Of a DNA stretch of 64,000 nt, positions 27,733 through 35,122 are shown piece after piece. Numbering within the stretch: the stretch's first letter is position 1; every line of letters starts with the position of its first letter. The notes under the pieces are model-generated. The model was not told the DNA's origin. It saw only the letters and a program-made list of their open reading frames with translations, and did not search any database. The translations under genes were made by a program, and so were the position numbers. Origin of the DNA: Ga0077523 sp038324085 (GTDB lineage: Bacteria > Pseudomonadota > Gammaproteobacteria > Burkholderiales > Ga0077523); NCBI GenBank assembly GCA_038324085.1, contig JBBQHP010000012.1, positions 1 to 64,000 of the forward strand, written 5' to 3'.

Positions 27733-29693
27733 CGGTCGCCGCGCGGCAGGCGCTTTCCACCGGTCGGGTGCTCGCGCTCATCGCCTGTCTTGCACTGGTG
27801 GTCGCCCCCCACGCTCTGCGAGTCCCGCTGTGGATTGCCGCCACGGCGGGCATCGTCATGGGGACCCGCGCGCTGGTTGCGTGGCGTGGTGGCGGCCTGC
27901 CGCCCGGATGGGCGCTCGGCGCGCTGGCGCTGGGGTCCACATTCGGAATCTGGCTGTCGTTCGGCATGGTCTTCGGTCGCGACGCCGCGGTGGCACTGCT
28001 GATCCTGATGCTGTGCCTGAAGATGATGGAATTGCGCAGCACGCGCGACGCCAGCGTGCTGATCCAGCTCGGGTACTTCCTCGTCATCACGAACTTCCTG
28101 TACTCGCAGAGCATCCCCATGGCGTTGTACCTGCTCGGCTGCGTGTGGCTGATCACCGCCTGCCTCATGGCATTCCAGCATCGTTCGACCCTGCTTGATC
28201 CGCGTTCCGTGCTGCGGCGCTCGGCCCTCATGCTCGGGCAGGCGATACCGCTGATGCTCGTGTTGTTCCTGCTGTTTCCACGGATCCAGGGGCCGCTGTG
28301 GGGGCTGCCGCAGGCATCCAGGACGGCGCTCTCGGGACTCTCGGAGAGCATGTCGCCGGGCAGCCTCTCGAGTCTGAGCTTGTCCGATGCCGTGGCTTTT
28401 CGCGTCGAGTTCGAGGCGCCGGCACCTCCGCCCGGGAAGTTGTACTGGCGCGGACCCGTGATGTGGGATTTCGACGGCCGTACCTGGCGTGGCGGCGACA
28501 CGGCACCGCTGCTCGGACGTGACGTCGAGATCGACGGCAGCCCGATCCGTTATTCGGTGACGCTGGAGCCGCACAACATGCGTTGGATGTTCGCGATCGA
28601 CCTGCCGGCACAGCGTTTGGAGGGCGCGTTTCTGACACAGGATTTTCAGCTTCTCGCGCTTCGTCCGGTGCGATCGCGCGTGCGCTATGCCATGAGTTCG
28701 TCCCTTTCTTATCGCTACGGCCGCAACGAATCGCGCCGCAACCTGCAGCGTGCGCTACGACTCCCCGAAGGCTACAACCCCCGGACACTCGCACTCGCCG
28801 CAGCGCTGCGCGCGCGCAGCACGACGGATCGCGATGTCGTTCGCGCAGCGTTGAACGTGTTCCGCACTGAGCCGTTCTTCTACACGCTGGTACCGCCGGA
28901 GCTCGGCCGCGACGGCATCGACGAGTTCCTGTTCCAGACCCGTCGCGGATTCTGCGAACACTTTGCCGCCGCCTTCGTGTTCCTCATGCGCGCCGCCGGT
29001 ATTCCGGCGCGCGTCGTCACCGGCTACCAGGGCGGCGTGCTGAATCCGATCGGGGACTATCTGATCGTGCGCCAGTCGGAAGCCCACGCGTGGGCCGAAG
29101 TCTGGTATGCCGATGAAGGTTGGGTGCGAGTCGATCCCACGGGCGCGGTATCGCCGCAGCGCATCGAGACTGGCATAGCGGGGGCCGTGCCCGAAAGCGA
29201 TCCGTTACCGTTGATGGTACGCACCGGCAGCGAATGGCTGCAGCGTCTGCGATTTACCTGGGATGCAGCCACCAACGGCTGGAATCAGTGGGTGTTGGGT
29301 TACACACCGGAACAGCAGTTGCGCTTGTTCGAACGCGCCGGCATTGCGAAAGCGAACTGGCAGAACCTCGTGGTGGCGCTGGTGGGTGTCACGGCGCTGG
29401 TCGTGCTCATCGTCGCCGCGATGCTGTTCAGGCGACTCCGTCGCACCGTACGCGATCCGGTATTGCGGGCATGGCTGGCCTTCTCCCGCAAGCTCGGGAC
29501 GCAAGGGCTCGCGCGGCACGCGGGTGAAGGCCCCATGGACTACGCTCGTCGAGTGGCGCAGACCCGTCCCGCGCTGGCGTCTGAGGCCATGCACATTGCG
29601 GAGCTCTACTCGGCGCTGCGCTACGGGCGGCAACAGGACGCGGCAGGTATCGCACATCTCGCGCGCCTGATACGCGCATTTCGCGCGGCCTGA
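27729..29693 (+). CDS. TgpA-type transglutaminase (DUF3488) membrane protein
   Basis: A 654-residue membrane protein of the TgpA type. About six hydrophobic segments fill residues 12-205, a large periplasmic transglutaminase-like domain follows with catalytic C409 (RRGFCEHF), the histidine in SEAHAWAEVWY and the aspartate in VRVDPTG, then a final membrane helix (about 545-570) and a cytoplasmic DUF4129-like tail. In Pseudomonas aeruginosa TgpA is essential. The start overlaps the DUF58 stop (ATGA). It completes a moxR-DUF58-tgpA unit. Confidence 0.9.
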   Translation: MTVAARQALSTGRVLALIACLALVVAPHALRVPLWIAATAGIVMGTRALVAWRGGGLPPGWALGALALGSTFGIWLSFGMVFGRDAAVALLILMLCLKMMELRSTRDASVLIQLGYFLVITNFLYSQSIPMALYLLGCVWLITACLMAFQHRSTLLDPRSVLRRSALMLGQAIPLMLVLFLLFPRIQGPLWGLPQASRTALSGLSESMSPGSLSSLSLSDAVAFRVEFEAPAPPPGKLYWRGPVMWDFDGRTWRGGDTAPLLGRDVEIDGSPIRYSVTLEPHNMRWMFAIDLPAQRLEGAFLTQDFQLLALRPVRSRVRYAMSSSLSYRYGRNESRRNLQRALRLPEGYNPRTLALAAALRARSTTDRDVVRAALNVFRTEPFFYTLVPPELGRDGIDEFLFQTRRGFCEHFAAAFVFLMRAAGIPARVVTGYQGGVLNPIGDYLIVRQSEAHAWAEVWYADEGWVRVDPTGAVSPQRIETGIAGAVPESDPLPLMVRTGSEWLQRLRFTWDAATNGWNQWVLGYTPEQQLRLFERAGIAKANWQNLVVALVGVTALVVLIVAAMLFRRLRRTVRDPVLRAWLAFSRKLGTQGLARHAGEGPMDYARRVAQTRPALASEAMHIAELYSALRYGRQQDAAGIAHLARLIRAFRAA

Positions 29694-29700
29694 ACAACGT

Positions 29701-30996
29701 TCAGGACGGATGATCCCCAGGCAGCTGGGCGACAGGATCCACCGGCTTGCCGAATCGGCGTATTTCAAAATGCAGGGCGACCCTGTTGGCATCGGTGTCG
29801 CCCATCTCCGCGATGCGCTGACCGCGCTTCACCCTGTCGCCTTCCTTCACCAGGATCTCGTTGTTGTGTGCGTAGACGGAAAGGAAGGTATCGCTGTGCT
29901 TGATGATCACCAGCTTGCCGTAGCCACGCAGGCCGCTGCCGCTGTACACCACCTTTCCCGCGGCGGCCGCCAACACGGGTTGCCCGGCCTTGCCACTGAT
30001 CCCCACACCTTTCAGCTTGCCACTATCGCCGAAGCGGTAGATTAGCTCACCCTTTGCGGGCCAGATCCAGTTTGGGTGGTCAGGGTCCCCGTCGACATCG
30101 CCCTTTAGGTCGCCCTGGGCAACGCTCGGCTGCACAGAGTCGCGGGACGCCGCTGCTTTTGGCGGCGGCACGGTTTCCGGTTTCACCGCCGGTCGGTGTT
30201 CTGCAGGCTCCTGGTGCGCCACTGTGGCTGCGGCCGCGCCTCCAGAAGGACTCTCGGGCTTCGAACCCGCCACCACGGCTTTCGTGTTCGCACCACCGAG
30301 CTTGGCAAGCGCCTTGTCTGAATACGGGAGGGTCACAGCCTTCGGTTCATCTAGGGTACGCACAACTGCAGGCGTGGGTCCCGGACCTGCCGTAGTACCC
30401 GTCGGTACGACACTCTTCGATGCGCTGGCCTCAGTGCTTGCGTCGGGGATGGGCGCAGTCGCGACCGTGGGCGCAGTCGCGACCGTGGGCGCAGTCGTGA
30501 CCGCGGGCGCAGTCGTGACCGCGGGCGCGGTCGTTTCCGCCGCGCCAGGCAACGGTTCAATCACCACGTTGTCCTTTTCCGCCATAGGTCGCACGACCGG
30601 CTGATCGACCATGGCCGCGGGCGGCGTAAGCCGCAAGCGCTGCCCTGCGAGAATCCTCGAAGGATCCGCGAGCTCGTTCCAGGCCGCGACGTCCTTGTAG
30701 TCGAATCCGAAATCGAGCGCGATGCCGAACAGGGTGTCACCGCGCTCCACGACATAGAACTCGGGGCGTTCGTCGCCCTTGCGCCGGCTCTCGCGCACGG
30801 CAAGCGGGGTGGTGGACGCGGGCAGCGGCGCCTTTGCGGTCGAGCCCTTCTTCGCCGTGGGTGGCGACGGCTTCCGCTTGTGCCCCACCGTGTCCGGTGG
30901 CCGGTCCTCGATGGACGCTACGTCCTGGATATTCGTGCAGCCGGCCACGACCAGAACCGTCGCCGCCGCGAGCGTGCGAACGACGATTCCCTTCAC
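29701..30996 (-). CDS. nlpD: NlpD-type LysM/M23 lipoprotein (amidase activator)
   Basis: A 431-residue lipoprotein with lipobox VVAGC (C20), a LysM domain (about 80-124, YVVERGDTLFGIALDFGF), a long Ala/Thr/Pro-rich linker, and a C-terminal LytM (M23) domain (about 320-425, GKLVIIKHSDTFLSVYAHNN). The zinc ligands of active M23 enzymes are lost (KGVGISGKAGQPV where H and D would be), as in E. coli NlpD, so it probably activates a cell-wall amidase. The linker contains an 18-bp DNA repeat (30451-30540). The start overlaps pcm by 4 bases. No rpoS follows. Confidence 0.9.
   Translation of the reverse strand: MKGIVVRTLAAATVLVVAGCTNIQDVASIEDRPPDTVGHKRKPSPPTAKKGSTAKAPLPASTTPLAVRESRRKGDERPEFYVVERGDTLFGIALDFGFDYKDVAAWNELADPSRILAGQRLRLTPPAAMVDQPVVRPMAEKDNVVIEPLPGAAETTAPAVTTAPAVTTAPTVATAPTVATAPIPDASTEASASKSVVPTGTTAGPGPTPAVVRTLDEPKAVTLPYSDKALAKLGGANTKAVVAGSKPESPSGGAAAATVAHQEPAEHRPAVKPETVPPPKAAASRDSVQPSVAQGDLKGDVDGDPDHPNWIWPAKGELIYRFGDSGKLKGVGISGKAGQPVLAAAAGKVVYSGSGLRGYGKLVIIKHSDTFLSVYAHNNEILVKEGDRVKRGQRIAEMGDTDANRVALHFEIRRFGKPVDPVAQLPGDHPS
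30451..30540 (-). repeat. five-copy 18-bp tandem repeat in the nlpD linker
   Basis: On the plus strand GGGCGCAGTCGCGACCGT appears twice (30451-30486), GGGCGCAGTCGTGACCGC twice (30487-30522) and a diverged GGGCGCGGTCGTTTCCGC once (30523-30540). It encodes the TTAPAV / ATAPTV repeats of the NlpD linker. Copies 1-2 and 3-4 are identical pairs, which suggests recent slippage. The unit is a multiple of three, so copy changes keep the frame. Confidence 0.95.
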
Positions 30997-31655
30997 CGCA
31001 TCAGACCGGGGAGCAATGGCACGAAGTTCACCTCCTCCAGCAGTGACTGCGTGAGGCCCCGTTCGGTTCGCTCCACCAGAACCAGGCGCTGATCACGGGT
31101 GCCGATCGGTATCACCAGACGACCGCCGAGGTTCAATTGTTCCGTCAGGGCGTCCGGCACCGCGCCGGCGGCCGCCGCCATCACGATGGCGTCGAACGGG
31201 CCGTAGTCTTTCAGCCCGATCGTACCGTCGGCATGCTTCACCTTCACATTGCCCACGCGCAACTCGCGCAGACTGCGCCGGGCCTTGGTGAGCAGGGCCG
31301 AGATCCGCTCGACCGAATAGACCTCGGTAGCCAGCTTTGACAACACCGCGGCCTGATAACCGCAGCCGGTACCGATCTCGAGCGCCTTGGGAACCGAATT
31401 GCGGCCGGCACGCGCTAGCTCCAGCATGCGCGCCACGGTAAGCGGCGCGGAGATGGTCTGTCCGAAGCCTATGGGCAGAGCGATGTCATCGTAGGCGCGG
31501 GTGGCAAGCGCTTCATCGACGAAGATGTGACGCGGAACTTCTCCCATTGCCGCGAGGACCACTTCGTCGCGGATACCTTCTTCGCGTAGTCGTTCGACCA
31601 TGCGAAGGCGCGTTCGCTGGGAGGTCATGCCAATGCCGAGATGCTTGTTGTCCAC
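30993..31655 (-). CDS. pcm: protein-L-isoaspartate O-methyltransferase
   Basis: A 220-residue SAM-dependent repair enzyme that methylates isoaspartyl residues in damaged proteins. The conserved region MGEVPRHIFVDEAL, the SAM motif ALEIGTGCGYQAAVLSKLA and VYSVERI are present. The start is chosen as GTG 31655, since GGAGGGAGG lies just before it, rather than ATG 31628, which has no ribosome site. The gene lies 29 bases after surE and overlaps nlpD by 4 bases, the usual surE-pcm-nlpD order. Confidence 0.93.
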   Translation of the reverse strand: MDNKHLGIGMTSQRTRLRMVERLREEGIRDEVVLAAMGEVPRHIFVDEALATRAYDDIALPIGFGQTISAPLTVARMLELARAGRNSVPKALEIGTGCGYQAAVLSKLATEVYSVERISALLTKARRSLRELRVGNVKVKHADGTIGLKDYGPFDAIVMAAAAGAVPDALTEQLNLGGRLVIPIGTRDQRLVLVERTERGLTQSLLEEVNFVPLLPGLMR

Positions 31656-31684
31656 GCCTCCCTCCGCTCGAAGCGCGCCCCGGT

Positions 31685-32428
31685 TCAGCCAGCCATCCAG
31701 GCACGAACGGTGTCGAGCTGCGCAAACCGCGTCAGATCCATCTGCAGCGGCGTGACCGAAACGAGCCCGTTGGCGATGGCATTGAAATCGGTCCCGGGGC
31801 CCGCGTCGGCCGCGTCGCCCGCCGCACCGACCCAGTAGACGACATCGCCACGCGGCGTGCTCGATTTGATCACGGGCTCTGCCTTGTGACGCTTGCCGAG
31901 GCGGGTCACTTCCGTGCCTCGCAGTTGTGCAAACGGCAGATCCGGAACGTTGACGTTGAGCAGGCACGGCGATTCCAGCCGGTGCGCCTGAAATCGCCGC
32001 ACAAGACTGGCAGCGACGGAACCGGCGGTTTCGAAGTTCGCGCCAGCGCGCCCCGCGAGCGAGATCGCGATCGAAGGAATGCCCAGCAGGAATCCCTCCG
32101 TCGCAGCCGCGACCGTCCCGGAATAGATCGTATCGTCGCCCATGTTCGCGCCGTGATTGACGCCCGAGACGACCATGTCCGGAAGTTCGCCGAGCAGCCC
32201 CGTGACGGCGAGGTGGACGCAATCGGTCGGCGTGCCGTTGACGAACAGGAAGCCGTTGGCGGCACGCCGGACGGTTAGTGGCCGATCGAGCGTCAGCGAA
32301 TTGCTGGCACCGCTGCGGTCCCGTTCCGGTGCGACGACTGTAATCTCGCCCAGCGCGCTCAGTGCTTCCGCGAGCGCGGCGAGACCCGGCGCAAAATAGC
32401 CGTCGTCGTTGCTCAGCAGGATACGCAT
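31685..32428 (-). CDS. surE: 5'/3'-nucleotidase SurE
   Basis: A 247-residue SurE, a metal-dependent nucleotidase/exopolyphosphatase of stationary-phase survival. LLSNDDGYFAPGL (4-16) holds the metal aspartates and the phosphate-binding part continues with VVAPERDRSGASNSLTL. VNHGANMGDDTIYSGTVAAA follows. The start ATG 32428 is placed by the N-terminal conserved motif; upstream frame extension is unlike SurE. First gene of surE-pcm-nlpD. Confidence 0.94.
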   Translation of the reverse strand: MRILLSNDDGYFAPGLAALAEALSALGEITVVAPERDRSGASNSLTLDRPLTVRRAANGFLFVNGTPTDCVHLAVTGLLGELPDMVVSGVNHGANMGDDTIYSGTVAAATEGFLLGIPSIAISLAGRAGANFETAGSVAASLVRRFQAHRLESPCLLNVNVPDLPFAQLRGTEVTRLGKRHKAEPVIKSSTPRGDVVYWVGAAGDAADAGPGTDFNAIANGLVSVTPLQMDLTRFAQLDTVRAWMAG

Positions 32429-32958
32429 CGGGATCGACTCGGTGCGCGCGGAAAGTGACCTGGCGTCGGGGTGGCGCACTCGAACCCCGGCGTGGGATCG
32501 GGACTCCGCGCACGCATCGCGTCAATCGGGATTCGGTCAGGACAAGAGGATATCAACCCCCGACCACCTGCACCCCATGCGGGCGCTTGCCCAATCGGAA
32601 CAAGCCTTGAGTCTAGCATCCTCCGCAGCGTTTTCCCATGCCGCGCGGGTCCGCGAGAGCGCTTCGTGGTCCATGACCAGAACCGCTCGTTGATGCAGCC
32701 TCTCGCCGATCGTGGCCGCGCCGCCCCGCCGGAAATATCGTGCAGGCATCCCGTCGAATCCACGGCCCACTCCGCAGATCGCCGTCGATCAGCGAAGGGG
32801 CATCCCCACGCGCCTTACGCGAAGGAGCACCATGGAATAACGGACCATAGGAACTGGCTCCGGCCAGCGTAAATCCGATGGGACTGAACAGGCGCTGGAT
32901 TGCGAATTGAAGCCAGACGTGGTGCTCCGCGCGTCCGCGCCATCGCAGGTCCAGGGGC
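32429..32958. other. 530-bp non-coding stretch with tRNA remnant
   Basis: No convincing gene is seen here. The stretch holds the decayed tRNA-Pro copy (32534-32580) and, on the plus strand, a good ribosome site followed by ATG GAA TAA (32822-32840), an ORF of two codons. A minus-strand frame near 32605-32770 (MPARYFRRGGAATIG, then ERLHQRAVLVMDHEALSRTR) reads like a possible gene remnant but matches nothing I recognise. The area lies between surE and the dioxygenase gene. Confidence 0.5.
32534..32580 (-). pseudogene. decayed tRNA-Pro(GGG) 3' fragment, att-like direct repeat
   Basis: Compared with the intact tRNA-Pro at 34336-34412, the 47 bases here match at 40 positions when aligned at an offset of 1802. 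The last 21 bases (32560-32580, T stem to anticodon loop) are identical. No acceptor stem can be formed on the 5' side, so it is not a working tRNA. Same orientation as the true gene, copying the 3' part from the anticodon stem onward, as phage/ICE attachment repeats do. Confidence 0.8.
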
Positions 32959-34113
32959 TCATATGCTTAGATCGAGGAGGTTGTAGTCCTTCAGCGCGGC
33001 CCTGGCGGTCGCATCCCAGCGAAAGGTCTTTCCGACCTGCGGCTCGTAAACGAACGCTGACTCGTCCGGATAGCGCTGGCGACGTGCCTCAATGGCGTAA
33101 CCGATCGCCTCGCTCCGCTTCTCGATGCGAGCGGCGTCGTAGACCGCTACCGCATTGTGCAGACCACCGCCCTTCACCCCGAGCACCGAACCGCGTCGAT
33201 GAAATCCAAAGTTGAGCGTCACGCGCCAATCGGTGCTGGTGTTGGCGAACGATCCGTGCACCACCTGGCGGTTGGTCATGACCACGTCACCCGGATTGCA
33301 GACAAGTGGCACAGCCTGCGGTAACCGTTCGGTTCCCGCGGCGGCGACCAGAGCTCGAATATCCGCCCTCCCGAGCTTGTGCGATCCAGGAATCACCCAG
33401 ACGCCATTCGCGGGCGTGCAGCCGTAGAGTTGCGCCATGAAATTGAACCCATGGGAGCCCTCGTCCCAATCCGGTTTGTCCCAATGCGTTGTCCCGTCCT
33501 GGTGCCACGCGACGGAAGCACCGCGTCCGGGCTCCTTGATGAATATGCCTTCATTGAAGGGCGCGAAGTCGCCCCCGTTGACGCCTGCGGCAATGGCAAG
33601 CAGATAGGGGTGCCCATAGAGGCACAATGCGGCCTCGGAAAATTGGAGGGAGCCGAGGATCAGGTACACCACTTCGTCGGGTGCATCGGCGGCCGGTGCC
33701 GGCTCGAACATCTTCACGGGATGCCGGCCATTCGCGAGTTCGGTGCCGCCGAATGGATCGCCAAGTGGTTTCGCCCAGTACAGCGTGGTCGCCTCTAGAT
33801 CCGCGCCCAGTGCTGGCCGTCCCTTGTGGTCCACCATCGAACCACGCTTGGTCGGCAGGCGGTCCAGGATGTCGCGGAAGTCCGATTCGATTTCGGTGAG
33901 TTCCCGGGATGGCAACACACCCTCGAATACGTAGAACCCGCAACGCGAATAGGCCTCCAGGATCTGCCGATCCACGTGACCCTGTGGGTCGAACCGAATC
34001 GGACCCCGATTGCCGAGCGCGTGAGCGCGCCTGGCACCGGCCTCGCAATAGGCCCGCATCGCCGCTTCTTCCGGCCCATAGTCGACCGATGTCGCCTTGC
34101 CGAGATCGTTCAT
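32959..34113 (-). CDS. phytanoyl-CoA dioxygenase family (PhyH) protein
   Basis: A 384-residue Fe(II)/2-oxoglutarate dioxygenase. The iron ligands are in WHQDGTTHW (His and Asp) and VVHGSFANTS (distal His), with the 2-oxoglutarate arginine in DWRVTLNFGF. The region between carries the barrel (VWVIPGSHKLGRADIRAL, GDVVMTNRQ). Substrate unknown; members hydroxylate acyl-CoAs or secondary metabolites. The start ATG 34113 has GGAGGGG. It sits alone between an intact tRNA-Pro and its decayed copy, suggesting arrival with an integrated element. Confidence 0.87.
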   Translation of the reverse strand: MNDLGKATSVDYGPEEAAMRAYCEAGARRAHALGNRGPIRFDPQGHVDRQILEAYSRCGFYVFEGVLPSRELTEIESDFRDILDRLPTKRGSMVDHKGRPALGADLEATTLYWAKPLGDPFGGTELANGRHPVKMFEPAPAADAPDEVVYLILGSLQFSEAALCLYGHPYLLAIAAGVNGGDFAPFNEGIFIKEPGRGASVAWHQDGTTHWDKPDWDEGSHGFNFMAQLYGCTPANGVWVIPGSHKLGRADIRALVAAAGTERLPQAVPLVCNPGDVVMTNRQVVHGSFANTSTDWRVTLNFGFHRRGSVLGVKGGGLHNAVAVYDAARIEKRSEAIGYAIEARRQRYPDESAFVYEPQVGKTFRWDATARAALKDYNLLDLSI

Positions 34114-34334
34114 GTCCCCTCCACTCGTCGCCGCATCGACACGTGGATTATAAGGAGAGCAGGCGCGCGCCGTAACACCACCCTTCCCATCGGGTCGCTC
34201 GGCAAACGGCCACGGCGCGAGTACCACGCGAGGCTAAACGGCCGCAGCGAATCGGGGTCTGAGACGACCCGGGCATCGCAGGGAGATCTTTTGGCGCGCC
34301 CTAGTCTCGAGCGGGCGCCGAACTCCGGGAGATA

Positions 34335-34412
<78 letters not shown>

Positions 34413-34464
34413 AAGGCCGGAAGTATATCCACAGGTGGCCGCACCGGCAACGCGCGCCGCTGCA

Positions 34465-34827
34465 TCAATGACGCAGTAATTCGATCACTGCCTCGATCTC
34501 CGTACGCAACGCGAGAATGCCTCCAGCGTCGGATGTGGGCCGGACGTCTTCCTCGAAGCTCTGGTCCAGGCGATGTCGTGCACCGCTGATCGTGAATCCC
34601 TGCTCATACAGCAGTTCGCGGATGCGACGTATCAACAGCACTTCGTGATGCTGGTAATAGCGCCGATTGCCCCGGCGCTTCACCGGCTTCAACTGGGTGA
34701 ATTCCTGCTCCCAGTAGCGCAGCACATGCGGCTTGACCCCGCACAACTCGCTCACCTCGCCGATCGTGAAATATCGCTTCGCCGGGATCGGCGGCAGGGC
34801 AGCCTTATTGCTGCTCGGTGCTTCCAT
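34465..34827 (-). CDS. MerR-family regulator (ihfA-linked)
   Basis: A 120-residue protein with an N-terminal MerR winged helix-turn-helix: YFTIGEVSELCGVKPHVLRYWEQEF at about 19-43 (shown here by its parts FTIGEV and LRYWE), then the RGNRRYYQHHEV wing. The C-terminus is a short helix without cysteines, so it is not a metal sensor of the classical type. It overlaps ihfA by 23 bases. The pairing of ihfA with this gene and tRNA-Pro is common in Beta- and Gammaproteobacteria; its target is unknown. Confidence 0.88.
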   Translation of the reverse strand: MEAPSSNKAALPPIPAKRYFTIGEVSELCGVKPHVLRYWEQEFTQLKPVKRRGNRRYYQHHEVLLIRRIRELLYEQGFTISGARHRLDQSFEEDVRPTSDAGGILALRTEIEAVIELLRH

Positions 34828-35113
34828 GGTAGTGCTTCTCCACCATGGCCTTCAGCTTCTGGCTCGCGTGAAAGGTCACGACACGGCGGGCCGTGATAGG
34901 GATCTCTTCGCCGGTCTTGGGGTTGCGGCCCGGTCGTTGCGGCTTGTCCCGCAACTGGAAGTTGCCGAACCCGGAAAGTTTCACGCCCTCGCCGTGCTCC
35001 AGGGCCATGCGGACTTCCTCAAAGAAAGTCTCGACCATGTCCTTCGCTTCACGTTTGTTGAGACCGACTTTTTCGAACAGCAGGTCTGCGAGCTCCGCCT
35101 TGGTCAGGGTCAT
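34805..35113 (-). CDS. ihfA: integration host factor subunit alpha
   Basis: A 102-residue DNA-bending HU/IHF-family protein. The typical parts are MTLTKAELADLLFEKVGLNK, KLSGFGNFQLRDK, and the DNA-arm tip RPGRNPKTGEEI with the intercalating proline, ending in RRVVTFHASQKLK. IHF alpha pairs with IhfB to bend DNA at specific sites. It follows pheT by 9 bases on the same strand, the standard place of ihfA in proteobacteria. Confidence 0.96.
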   Translation of the reverse strand: MTLTKAELADLLFEKVGLNKREAKDMVETFFEEVRMALEHGEGVKLSGFGNFQLRDKPQRPGRNPKTGEEIPITARRVVTFHASQKLKAMVEKHYHGSTEQQ

Positions 35114-35122
35114 ACGAGCCTC

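Noticed and set aside
32822..32840. AAGGAG ribosome site followed by ATG GAA TAA
   Set aside because: Two-codon ORF; most likely debris in the tRNA-Pro islet. I kept it in the gap note only.
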